Shown here in pieces: positions 21,889 to 30,532 of a stretch of 30,532 bases of DNA. Location: contig NMRA01000042.1 in NCBI GenBank assembly GCA_002633005.1, forward strand, positions 553,451 to 583,982, read 5' to 3'. The notes beneath the pieces are model-generated. The model saw only the letters and a program-made list of their open reading frames with translations. It was not told the DNA's origin and did no database searches. Source of the DNA: Phoronis australis (lineage: Eukaryota; Phoronida; Phoronidae). Position 1 is the stretch's first letter. Each line of letters opens with the position of its first letter. A program made the translations under genes and the position numbers.

Positions 21889-22146
21889 CATGCGCGCACC
21901 CAGGGAGCATCGGGGGGCTCGAACGAGCCCCCATTTGGCGAATTGGAAATAAAAGGTCCTCCTCAGAGAAAGAAAAAGTCCGAGAAAACGAGAAAAACCC
22001 CATAAGAAATCGGCGCGAATAGACAATTCATAAGTTTGAACCTTGTACCCCGTTTTCGTTTTTTAGTACCCGTTTTCTTTTTTTATCAAAAGGTCCACAT
22101 AGCGACAAATTCGAGCCCACCTGAATTTTAGGCTGCTGCGCGCATG
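21889..22146. mobile_element. MITE family with CATGCGCGCA-type ends, copy 2
   Basis: Same-orientation relative of 10506-10755. Its ends, ATGCGCGCACCCAGG at the left and GGCTGCTGCGCGCAT at the right, are imperfect inverted repeats. The interior shares GGGGGGCTCGAACGAGCCCC (here a clean palindrome), CATTTGGCGAA and AAAGGTCCACAT. It ends about 150 bp before the gene B TATA box, so it is part of the gene B upstream region. Confidence 0.75.
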
Positions 22147-22298
22147 AATACGCTTTCGCCAACTTATTTACTTACTCTATTTAAACTGCAAACCTGTTTT
22201 GAAAGGAATTTTTAATAGCAAACAGGTTTTAGGCTAATTTATTGCTTGTGTTGCAAGAGGAAGTAAAAGATGATAAATGGACGCATTGTTTGGACCTC

Positions 22299-22307
22299 TA
22301 TAAAAAG
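22299..22307 (+). promoter_or_regulatory. TATA box of gene B
   Basis: TATAAAAAG at 22299-22307 lies 55 bp before the gene B ATG. Predicted transcription start is near 22328-22332, leaving a 5' UTR of about 25 bases. The arrangement mirrors gene A. Confidence 0.7.
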
Positions 22308-22353
22308 AAGCGCGCTTGGAGTTACTGTTGCATCTTCGTGGATTCAAGAAGAA

Positions 22354-22368
22354 ATGAAGACACCGATG
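22354..22368 (+). CDS. Gene B coding exon 1 (start of signal peptide)
   Basis: Five codons, MKTPM, then the donor GTAAAT. Joined in phase 0 to ILLVLTVTAV of exon 2 it makes a textbook leader. Upstream context is AAGAAGAA. The in-frame 121-aa open frame at 22270-22635 starts before the TATA box and reads through the donor, so it is not the product. Confidence 0.75.
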
Positions 22369-25300
22369 GTAAATATGCTTTACTCTCATGCCCCAATTAA
22401 CTTTTGTCTAGTTAAGTCGCTTTGTAGGTTTTATAAAATTGTCTTGTTCACATTTGTACCATCTCTCCCCAACGTTAGCACCCTATCCATGGAGATGCCA
22501 TGCTTTTTCATGCTCTTAAACATCCTTGAGGCAACAGTAGCTCCATGGACAAAAATAAAGAATTGTAATAACCTACAATTTCCTGTGATACGGTTGAAGC
22601 TCAAAGAAACAAGTTCACCAAACGCAGCAGCATGATTATTTCCAGCACAACGGAGTTAGCCTAAATGTCAGCTATGAGAAAAAACGGTTTATTGTTGGCC
22701 TTTTATTTGGACTAAACGTGAGTGAAAATAGGAAAAAAAACACTAATTCCAAAGAAAAGTAGGAGAAAATAGGAGTCTCTCAAAAAATAGGAAAATGAGG
22801 AAAAATAGGAAACTTAACACCCTGCGAAAATTGCGGTGTAGGCCTATCGATTTCGAAAAACACGAGACCTGGAGTTTAATATCTGTAATCTAAACTTTAC
22901 ATGGCAATCTTTGAGTCAATCACAAATTCACAAATTTGTACTTGAATCATGCGGTGTGATTGGTTAAATGTGAATTCTGTGTCTGAACCAAGTCTGAGTT
23001 CGAAAATAAAACCCTGCATCTAGATTATTATTTTTACATCAAATATTTCATCTGAATAAATGTCATGTCCACAGTCTAACTTGCGTATTTCAGAAACATT
23101 TTATTGTACCCAACGGAATTCAAAACTAAAACCCTTTGTGATTTAAATTCTTTAAATTCTTTCCATTGACAGAAACAGTTTGAGTCGATCTTACATACAT
23201 GTAGCTATGTCCCAGTGAAAAATATCAAACTTATCATAGATCATTAAAACTGTGCATTGAAAAGCGATCAACAAGAAAAATCGAAATAACAAAAAATGGG
23301 TGACGATGGCAGCTCACAGTTTTGTTACCCCATTTCCATAATGGTTACGTAAACCATAAAAAGACATGACTGATTTTTAGTCCTGGCTCATTTTTAAAAA
23401 AGCACATCAGTTTCAGCCAATGTTTTTGTGAAACCTGCTCAAAGGAAGGTGCAAGGTTTGAAACGACATCGTCTGCCAAGAAATAAACAAACTCAGCATC
23501 ATTTTTGCTCGTCTAAACTAAGGTGGATTTTTGTTGTTTTTTTTTTGAATCGTGAGCAACTAAAAATACCACTCCTCCGACTTGATTTTCAAAAAACACA
23601 AACCACAACTAAAAACCGTATGCTTTTTGGCTAATACCATCAGCTGAGCTAAACACAGAAAACACCTGACCACATAGTATCCAAACATTCGTTTTGTATT
23701 TTTAAAAACTTTAATATGTTTATGTCGCCATGACCAGCATTCATTCAAAAATAGCTCTAGGCTTAGATCTGATCTCTTGTCATAATAAAACTGGTATCAA
23801 ATACTTCCTTACTAAGATGTTTGAGAAGTTAAGCCTGGGTTTTGAATCCAAGTCCGGCGCACAAAATGAACCACAATATCAAGTCGAACCCTGTTCTTCT
23901 TAACGGGAGGAAGAAACAGGTTCACACCAACTTTTAACGGTAGACCCATGTGGTCTAAATTTAAAATTATTTAGTGACGGGAGGTCGGTTCATAGCAGCT
24001 TCAAAGTACGCAGTGAACATTTTTTTTAGATTCTGTTGGTCTTGACAGTCACAGCTGTCGCGGCTGTTCATGTCCAAGGAGACACTGTGAATGCCCAGAG
24101 TGTCCATACTTTTGGAGATGATGCGACAATGACGGCACGTCAGCTAGAAGACGCTATAGACAGCTACAACGAGGAAAGGAAGGCAGACGAAATTAAAGAG
24201 CAAGAGGACGTTTCCGAATTGCATATGCATAGCAAAGCTAAACAACGTACGTTATCTAACTATTATGTTCACTACACGCTTTTGCCTTGTGTATTAAGCC
24301 CCAGCAATATATATATGATCGATCTGCTGAAATTGTGTCCTCCACAGGTCCTCTAGATTGGCTGACCTTACACGATATCAGTGACGTCAGAACCAAGTTA
24401 CTACCAAAAGGGACGAATTATACATATAGATAAATTTATTGCCATATTACCAGAATGAAGCAAGACGCTATATGATGGTTGGCGCACTACTAAAAACCGG
24501 CAAACCATTCGATAAGCGCAGTTTATTGAATATGTGCGGTTAAAATATAAGCAACTGTACTTGCTATGCAAAATTTGCGGTTCGTGTGCAATTTTCGGTC
24601 AACATTTTTGTAGAGTACAACAAGACACATACACTGTAGGGTTATTTACCGTGCACGGCTCGGGCATGCCCGTGCACAAAAATTTCTCCCACGCACGCTA
24701 TTCGAATCTCGCTACGAATGCCTCCCCTGTTGAACTTACTTTACTCATCGTTCATGTCTACTGTCTTCGTATGTCGTGATCGCGAGTATTAACAAAGAAT
24801 CGACAATTTTCGCAACTACATTTGGTAAAATATTAAACATTTACAGTATATGCAGTGAAAGAAAGGCCATTTCTATTTGATTTCAGGATATATAAATAAC
24901 TTATTGAAAAGAAAATGAAACACCAACCGTGAAAGGTTAGCACGAAAATACCGCAACAGTTTTTACGACAAGCTTGTCCCTTAGCGGGAAGGAGTCAGGA
25001 ATAACGTCCAAGAGCAGGGTTGGCAGTGCTTGAGCGAAGAAATGTGTATACAAGACGCAGAAAAGTGGACCTGTAGGGGGTTATGTGTCCGCGGGAAGGG
25101 AATAGAGGGCACAAGAAAGGAGTTTGGGAGCGGGTAGTCCAGAACTGCGCGTGGACAGCGTGCATTAAGTCAGGTGCCTTAATTAAGTAAACACAGTCGA
25201 ATTTGATTGTAAGAACATGACCAAAGTTGAATATAGAGGGATGTCCTGCCCTCTCCCAGCTTCAATCAAAGGTGAGAGAATGCCACGAGCGAGACGTTTT

Positions 25301-26695
25301 TGACGGTGATGCGAACGTACTCCTTCGAAAACAGTGGTTGGCAAAACTTGCTTCCTGCTTAGTTTACCAATGTTTGGGCTTCCTTCGAAAACAGTGGTTG
25401 GCAAAACTTGCTTCCTGCCTAGTTTACCAATGTTTGGGATATAAACAAACAAATTCAGTTCTAATTCGGATTGAGGTCCATTCCACTCGCGTGTACGCCG
25501 CGAAATTCCAATTAAAATTTCAACAGACCTAACTGGCAAAGCCATAATTACTAAGTCTCTGTACTGTGTATTTCAGCGAGCTGGAAGGAACTCTTCAGAC
25601 CAAAAGACTACAATTGCGGATGCTGCCCTTTGACCCTGAGTGTTACACACGCGAGTCACTCCAGCCTCCCAGGTGGAAGGTGTCCCATCATTGTTCCACA
25701 ACCTTTGAACATGACCGGATGTTCTTAGTAAGTGTCACAACACCCTTTCCCAGCGCTACGAGCAGTAACAACGTCTAAATACTACGAATCTGGTTTCTCG
25801 TTGTTTTAAAAGCCTGAGGCAATACCAGACATTGCGAGGGGTTACGTACGGAGATTGTTAATGCCTTTGAGAATTGTTTCCTTAATTAAAGCTTTTTTCG
25901 CCTGGCCTGTTTAGCTGGCTGAAAAGGAAACTCTTAAACGGACATTTTACTCTCATTAACTAAGTCTCATAATATTGACTACCGTGACATGATTCCATTT
26001 CACTGTTACCTATAAGATCATCGATACCATCAGCGACTCAAGTACACGCTTCAGACTATATTGAGATTTTCAAACCCAAAAATGCGTGGGTCAGCATAAC
26101 TGTCGCACTTTGAGGATTGCGACAGTTTGTGCAAGTGCGTCATTTTGGTGGTCTAGCACACCTTTTTATGGTTCCTCGTACGCATGGCAAGAATAACGAA
26201 TTGATGAAATGTTTACATAATTCGCACTCTGTAGATTTATCATGCATGAATTTCGCAAAATTTATGAATGGAAAAGGGACCAGTGAGAGGACAGTGAAAG
26301 CATAAACATATAGTGCAAGCCATATCTACACTTTGGTTCTGCGCTATTTTGTATCTACTTAGTTGGAATAGTCTCCTCAAATAACAAATTTATGAAATGA
26401 ATAGAATTTACTGAGTATTCAACAGTATGTGTATAAATGTAAAACTATTGCTTCCAGGTCGTATTGCTGTGTGTTATTAAGCACCAAGCACCATAATCTC
26501 CCCTGTTTGGTGTTTTTCAGTCACCCAGACTATTGCGTCAAAGTTGACTCCAACGGCAAGACTTCGGAAGTGGTTGGAGTTTGTAGACATCTATATGACC
26601 GGGTTATAACAGTGATAGTCCGATGTGAAGACAAGAAGTTCTACTTCGTGAACTTGAGAAATTACGTTCGATGTGCTTGTATTCATTTCAACTAG
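22354..26695 (+). CDS. Gene B: secreted ten-cysteine cystine-knot-like protein, four coding exons
   Basis: Spliced CDS: 22354-22368, 24030-24246, 25577-25727, 26521-26695 (185 aa). All introns are GT-AG with phases 0, 1 and 2, as in gene A. Residues 1-22 form a signal peptide (MKTPMILLVLTVTAVAAVHV). An acidic propeptide follows to about residue 77. The mature domain begins WKELFRP and shares about 59 of 108 residues with gene A, with cysteine spacing CxCC-18-C-12-C-6-C-15-C-13-C-15-CxC. The gene A cleavage site R-A-N-R-R is replaced by K-A-K-Q-P, so processing may differ. It has one N-glycosylation sequon (NMT) absent from gene A, and the mature domain is only mildly basic. Family is unresolved. 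Confidence 0.87.
22369..24029 (+). other. Gene B intron 1
   Basis: 1661 bp from GTAAAT to ATTTTTTTTAG. It includes an A-rich stretch with AAAATAGGA words repeated at 22725-22812. Frames such as 23428-23634 have no recognisable product. Confidence 0.65.
24030..24246 (+). CDS. Gene B coding exon 2 (leader and acidic propeptide)
   Basis: Acceptor CATTTTTTTTAG, donor GTACGT; 72 codons plus one base. It encodes the hydrophobic core of the leader, then an acidic helical-looking segment (ARQLEDAIDSYNEERKADE). It ends K-A-K-Q plus C, which joins CG of exon 3 to give Pro. The equivalent of gene A exon 2, it shares length and phase rather than sequence. Confidence 0.87.
24247..25576 (+). other. Gene B intron 2
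   Basis: 1330 bp from GTACGT to GTATTTCAG. It carries a fresh 60-bp tandem duplication (25320-25439) and a small GC-rich palindromic patch around GGGCATGCCC near 24660. Frames on both strands over the duplication are artefacts. Confidence 0.65.
25320..25439. repeat. 60-bp tandem duplication in gene B intron 2
   Basis: Two adjacent 60-bp copies, 25320-25379 and 25380-25439, each begin TCCTTCGAAAACAGTGG and differ at one internal base (T/C) and the final base. Such low divergence implies a recent event. The 101- and 120-aa frames spanning it simply read the duplication. Confidence 0.95.
25577..25727 (+). CDS. Gene B coding exon 3 (first half of mature domain)
   Basis: Acceptor CTGTGTATTTCAG, donor GTAAGT; 151 bp, phase 1 in and phase 2 out. 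It encodes P-S-WKELFRP, N-C-G-C-C-P, VTHA, LPGGRCP and NMTGCS. If the donor were not used, translation would stop at once (TAG overlaps the donor at 25726-25728), giving a short isoform with only the first five cysteines. The longest local frame (25566-25778) is out of phase and spurious. Confidence 0.92.
25728..26520 (+). other. Gene B intron 3
   Basis: 793 bp from GTAAGT to GGTGTTTTTCAG. No repeat or extra exon was recognised. Confidence 0.7.
26521..26695 (+). CDS. Gene B coding exon 4 (cystine-knot-like C-terminus)
   Basis: The leading T completes Tyr from exon 3, followed by 57 codons and TAG at 26693-26695. It encodes YCVKV, VVGVCRHLYDRVI, VIVRC, FYFVNLRNYVRCACIHF. The spacing of the last four cysteines (13, 15, 1) is identical to gene A. 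The 88-aa open frame that starts upstream of the acceptor contains this exon in the same frame. Confidence 0.93.
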
Positions 26696-26845
26696 CGGTC
26701 AGTATGACAACAACTCAGATAGAAATTGACATTTATTTGCGTAACTACAAAGTTTAGGTTTCATTTGTGTAGGACCTGTCTGTACACTTAGCCAAATATG
26801 AACGAAACGTAGAACTTTACTCAGCAGATATGCATATTTCCTGAA

Positions 26846-26851
26846 AATAAA
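26846..26851 (+). promoter_or_regulatory. Poly(A) signal of gene B
   Basis: AATAAA lies 151 bp after the gene B stop. It is the first canonical signal downstream. Confidence 0.5.
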
Positions 26852-27001
26852 AATTCCTAAAAATTAGATTTTTGACTTGATATAAACTATTTAGGTAACT
26901 TGACCTTGTGTTTTATAAATATTTTACTTTAAGCTCTTTTGGCATGTCGTTTCACACTGAACACAGAATTGTTTACGCTTGATATTTTACGCAGAATACA
27001 T

Positions 27002-27165
27002 ATAGATTATTACATGGCGAAGTCGTTATCCCCCGTTATCTAGAGCCCGAGTGGATTTTGGAGAATTATCGCCCGAGGGGCGTAAGCCCCGAGGGTGATA
27101 ATTCTACAAAATCCACGAGGGCTCTAGATAAGGGGGATAACGGCTGAGAACATGTAATAATCTAT
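27002..27165. repeat. 164-bp imperfect palindrome (fold-back MITE)
   Basis: Two arms of about 79 bp are reverse complements with few differences, around a six-base centre (CGTAAG). The outer ends are ATAGATTATTACATG and CATGTAATAATCTAT. Inner blocks include CCCCCGTTATCTAGAGC and its complement. The DNA could extrude a long cruciform. It has no coding content and is probably a MITE or part of a larger composite element extending to 27881. Confidence 0.88.
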
Positions 27166-27717
27166 TTATACCACATACTAAACGAGAAACATTGCAATGA
27201 ATCGATTTACCTTTTCTGACTCTCCACGGCTTTGCAACTACTTTCTTTGTCAGAGGACCGGGGTCGGAGGTCGTGACCTTTTAAGAAAAGCCCGGCTATA
27301 TATATTTTTGTCAAATAATGCTTTTACTCAAAACCAATTGAAAACTTAAATATTATAGAAATAAATTGAATTTATAAATTAAGGTTTACCAACTATTATA
27401 GCTCAAAACACGTTTTTTTCACGCTAAGCTTCGACCGGGAAATTATCGTCTGCTAAAGTAGGTTACCACTGGTAACTGAATATAATTCTCAAGTCAAGGA
27501 TCCTGACGACACGATACCCGCATTCAAACTAGAGATCGGTGATTTACAAGTAAGAGGACATGAGAGAAAAATTTCACCGAATTCAGATATCATTTTTATG
27601 GAAATTATGTGTCTTATTTTTCGTAGCGTATAAGTACAGTACAATGCGGTTTGTTGAACGTGAGATTATTGCGCGTGCTCATTTAAGTATTCTATTTTCA
27701 CACTTGATGACGTCAGT

Positions 27718-27790
27718 CGCTGCGTGGTGTAGTGGTTAAAGTCGGAGGCCAGCAACATTAGGGTCCCGGGTTCGACCCCGTCCTCGGTTT
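27718..27790 (+). repeat. tRNA-derived SINE-like unit
   Basis: TGGTGTAGTGG at 27725-27735 fits the internal RNA polymerase III A box. GGTTCGACCCC at 27769-27779 fits the B box perfectly. The spacing of 44 bp is tRNA-like. The flanks do not form a proper acceptor or T stem (several mismatches), so this is a decayed tRNA-derived SINE head and not a working tRNA gene. A CRE-like TGACGTCA lies just upstream at 27708-27715. Confidence 0.6.
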
Positions 27791-27801
27791 CCCGCCAAAT
27801 C

Positions 27802-27823
27802 GTTATCTCACTAGTGAGATAAC
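27802..27823. repeat. Perfect 22-bp palindrome
   Basis: The half-site GTTATCTCACT is followed directly by its reverse complement, with no spacer. It follows the tRNA-like unit by 12 bp and is probably part of the same mobile element. Confidence 0.75.
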
Positions 27824-28071
27824 TTTATGGGTTATTACACGGTTGTATCTGCCATTTGACGCTAATATTGTGGTATAAATAAATTTACGTAAACATTTGT
27901 CAAATTGTAATATCCTCCTATCGATAAAGTGCATTGCGTCTATTTAAACGGAGTCTATACGGCCATTTATACTAGTATAAGTTGCACTTGGACTACACTG
28001 GGCCAGATCAGCTGAAACCAAATGATAAAGCGCATGCTTTTCATTGTGAAGTGAGTATTTTTGCCGATGAT

Positions 28072-28128
28072 AGCCAGCAGCGGCGTCGGCGGCGGTGGCA
28101 GCAGCGGCAGCAGCAACAGTAGCAGTAG
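28072..28128. repeat. GCN/AGC-rich trinucleotide repeat
   Basis: Imperfect AGC, GGC and AAC triplets. It produces alanine- and proline-rich minus-strand frames (27944-28227), which I do not accept as genes. Confidence 0.85.
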
Positions 28129-28327
28129 AAAAAATAGTTGTGTCGGACAAAGACCTGTGAAGCCGGTGAATACAGGAATGGCTTCCAACAGGGTCCAGCG
28201 CTCACACACTGCACATAGCCTAGACATTTAAAAAATGTATACGTGTACTGTATAAGTAGTAATTTAGATAATCTGAAACATAAGAACAGTTGAACATAGA
28301 AGAGGGAAACGGCAACAACAGAAACGA

Positions 28328-28386
28328 AAACAACAACAACAATAACAACAACAACAACAACAACAACAATAATAACAACAACAACA
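28328..28386. repeat. (AAC)n microsatellite
   Basis: Nearly pure AAC triplets with occasional AAT. The valine-rich 129-aa minus frame across 28041-28430 is an artefact of this and the GCN repeat. Confidence 0.95.
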
Positions 28387-28389
28387 CAT

Positions 28390-29140
28390 AGCTGACATCT
28401 GTACCATAATCTCGCCTGTACCATGGTCATGAACTGATTTAACGTGTCATGATTTAACGAACTTCACCAGCTGTCACGTTACAACACCCTCTATCACTTT
28501 CTGACGATATGTTAAGTAACTGATCTCGAGTTACGAGGACTAATTGGTCGACGCACCTAACAAAAATCGGGACAACCAATCGCACACTAGTGATATTCTC
28601 CATTGGGTTTAGTGTAAAAAGTCGTCAGATGTTCTCGTGGATCAGGAATGGCGGGCGAGGCGTTGCGTTTGTGGTGGTTGTCGGACAACTTTTGGCTCCT
28701 TTCACTTCAGTTCCCGCGTGACATCGGGGAAGCACAGATATGGCACGTATTTGTACAAAAAAATCTTTTGTTGGTTGGTAGATATGACACATGCACTGAC
28801 CTTGTGTACGTTAAAACGTCACATGCCGTGGCGCTAATCTTTCAGTTGAACTCGTTTTTTCTTCTGTTTCTCGTTTTTATGATGTTGAATTCAGTGCAGT
28901 GATGTAAGGGAAGGTTTGACGTTGCTGACAATGTAGCCACTTGTCGAAACAAAGTAAATTTTGTTATTTTTAAACAAGTTTTATGCAACCGCCGGGCCCA
29001 TTATACAAACGCACAGCGTCAAATTTATAAGCCCCTGCAAATTACAATGACTAAGAAAATGTCACAATTAATTTGTATTTCGAGGATATGACTGGGACGG
29101 AAATTTTGATTCACTTGACATTAGCTGTAAAATAACAACT
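28390..29140. other. No gene recognised
   Basis: Short + frames at 28637-28902 overlap in two frames with no domain, signal peptide or splice support. No repeat was recognised. Confidence 0.4.
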
Positions 29141-29141
29141 T

Positions 29142-29480
29142 ACAGCTCATAGGCGGATTGGGGGNGCCTCCCCCCACCCCTTGGCTGGAAAAATGAAACA
29201 GAAACAGAAGCAGCAATTGCAACAGCGTCAGGCGTGGGAGGAAATATTTTAATGAGCTCAGCCGCACCCCAGCCGCAGCCGGGGGCAGAATCAGCCCCGG
29301 TTTTATTTTAGTCCATCGATAGAATTCCTGAACAGAAGGTGCACATCCCCAGCCCCCCGCAACTTTGAGCTGGCGCACATGCAATACCGCGCTTTGCCCA
29401 ATTCCCCGAGGCAACATATGTTGCCCCCCCCTTATGGTATCCGATCCACCACTGCAGCTTATCGCATGAAGCGTAAAAAT
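29142..29480 (-). repeat. G/C-run repeat block, including copy 2 of the 2612 repeat
   Basis: The block starts CATAGGCGGATTGGGG, contains an ambiguous base at 29165, several poly-C runs and GCCGCA-type words, and ends with the relative of 2612-2657 at 29411-29447. The 147-aa minus frame here contains an X and reads low-complexity Gly/Leu/Ser. I interpret it as nested degenerate repeats. Confidence 0.45.
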
Positions 29481-29755
29481 GAGCACACTGATCAAATAAA
29501 GAGTGCACACATCACGTGTCTGCAAAACATAAAACGACACTATCTCTGGCTGAATCGTCACCATCCTCCAGCCTGTTCACTAGACTCCCTAGATTAAACA
29601 CCGTGTCACATCAAACAGAAGACAACAAACATACCATAACATGATCGAATTTGCTTCTCTCATGAACTTTCCAATGTAAATAAGTAGGTCACGTCGACAA
29701 CGTCCCACAACTGAGATTAATGTTAACTTTACAGATCTTATACACCAATTATGGT

Positions 29756-29815
29756 CTATAGGCGGTGCACCACAGGGGGGCTGAGGAGGCTTTAGCCCCC
29801 CCCCCACTTTCTTCA
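29756..29815. repeat. Second G/C-run repeat fragment
   Basis: TATAGGCGGTGCACCACAGG, a G run, GCTTTAG and ten or more C resemble the start of the block at 29142 (CATAGGCGG followed by G and C runs). Probably a short copy of the same family. Confidence 0.35.
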
Positions 29816-30275
29816 GCGTGTACGCCGTCCATGAAACAGCAAGTCAAGCACTAATAGACCAATACATGACGCCCGGCCAAGTAGTTGTAAGTTGACCGGC
29901 GTGTGCTGCGCCTATACTAATCTCCACCAAATTAGTTTTTTTTTGCTTTGAAAACACAAAAAGTATACGACAACGCACTGTCTGCACGTGATTGGGGGGT
30001 GAGTGGGGTGTAGTGTAAACACAACTTATAATTATAAGTCTTGAAGACCTCCCCGCTTTACACACAAAAATTCACTCATATTGCAAGGTAAAAAATAGCA
30101 CTACAAATATCGAAATCATTTATTTAAAAGTACGGGAAAGTGAACATGAAAGTGATCGAAAGTGGTCCAGGAACAAACTGGGTGCAATGCTCAAGCCATG
30201 TAAAATGCTTTTTGACACTGAGAATCATACCCGTCGGCGCTCGAGTCTAGCCCGTGACCGGCTCCGAAGACACGG
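29816..30275. other. No gene recognised
   Basis: Only short frames, such as the 73-aa minus frame at 29844-30065, without supporting features. Confidence 0.4.
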
Positions 30276-30418
30276 CGAAGGCAACCTTTTTCCATGTCAT
30301 TTTGAGCTAAAATAAGGTTGGTTGGTTATCCTAGACATATTTTTCACTTAATTACAGCTTTTCGTAATTTTATTAATTGCTCGTCCGCTTTTCCGGAAGT
30401 GACGTTTTAGGAGGCAAG
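30276..30418 (+). repeat. Dispersed 145-bp repeat, copy 2 (plus orientation)
   Basis: Starts CGAAGGCAACCTTTTTCCAT and ends near GGAGGCAAG. It is the inverted counterpart of 4840-4984 with short indels and scattered substitutions. Confidence 0.75.
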
Positions 30419-30532
30419 CGCTTCCCGCCACTTGGTTTTGCGTTGAGCTTACTGTGCGAATCTGTTCTATTCTACTTTTGTTTTGTGCTATTTTTCACCA
30501 ATTGTCGCCACCACTTTCCATTGGCGAGTATT

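Larger units (their letters stand above)
27163..27881. mobile_element. Possible composite element with 13-bp inverted ends
   Basis: TATTTATACCACA at 27163-27175 is exactly repeated in inverse as TGTGGTATAAATA at 27869-27881. The 719-bp interval contains the tRNA-like unit and the perfect palindrome at 27802-27823. The left end overlaps the 164-bp palindrome by three bases, so both may be parts of one element with nested insertions. No transposase is present. Confidence 0.4.

Noticed and set aside
22270-22635. 121-aa + frame containing the gene B start
   Set aside because: It begins upstream of the TATA box and reads through a good donor; spliced exon 1 explains the region better.
25183-25545. 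Frames of 101-120 aa on both strands with internal peptide repeats
   Set aside because: They read a recent 60-bp duplication in an intron.
27718-27790. Functional tRNA gene
   Set aside because: A and B boxes are good, but the acceptor and T stems do not pair, so a SINE-like remnant is the better call.
28041-28430. 129-aa minus-strand frame, valine/cysteine-rich
   Set aside because: It is a translation of AAC and GCN microsatellites.
29121-29564. 147-aa minus-strand frame
   Set aside because: It crosses an ambiguous base and several poly-C runs of nested repeats; there is no domain or splice support.

Overview
This window is metazoan nuclear DNA. It is AT-rich, intron-bearing and crowded with degenerate transposons, fold-back elements, satellites and microsatellites. 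Nothing bacterial is present: there are no operons, ribosome binding sites or rRNA. The repeat landscape and short TATA promoters fit an invertebrate. An anthozoan cnidarian is my best guess, but that is an inference and the host is not proven.

Main discovery: most open reading frames here are chance frames. Reading across splice sites instead reveals two tandem paralogous genes on the + strand, each with four coding exons in a matching layout. Gene A runs 7975-14471 and gene B runs 22354-26695. Each has a TATA box 55-66 bp before the ATG and a first exon coding only five or six residues. The signal peptide is split by a phase-0 intron. An acidic propeptide exon follows (next intron phase 1), then two exons (joined at a phase-2 intron) encoding a secreted ten-cysteine domain that ends in C-A-C-I-H. 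The predicted proteins are 193 and 185 aa. About 55% of the mature domain is identical by eye, while the propeptides are unrelated. The ten cysteines are at near-identical spacing. The C-terminal half looks like a cystine-knot ligand (CTCK/DAN-like or IL-17-like), but I cannot place it firmly in a known family. It is the best candidate here for an undescribed system: a small local family of secreted cystine-knot ligands or effectors.

Layout: 1-426 is a 57-bp satellite. 427-7900 is mostly unrecognised DNA with hairpins, a dispersed repeat and a TIR element. 7909-14567 is gene A with its promoter, introns and poly(A) signal; its introns hold a 37-bp minisatellite and a MITE. 14671-21880 is intergenic, with an inverted repeat and a decayed non-LTR retrotransposon (15893-17925). 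21889-26851 holds a second copy of the MITE and then gene B. 26996-30532 holds a 164-bp palindrome, a tRNA-derived SINE-like unit, microsatellites, G/C-run repeats and a second copy of the dispersed repeat at 4840.

How the genes probably work: each product would enter the secretory pathway, fold through disulfides and lose its acidic propeptide. Gene A carries a dibasic furin-type site exactly at the propeptide/mature junction; gene B does not. Gene A's mature domain is strongly basic (about +21) and gene B's only mildly so, which suggests functional divergence after duplication.
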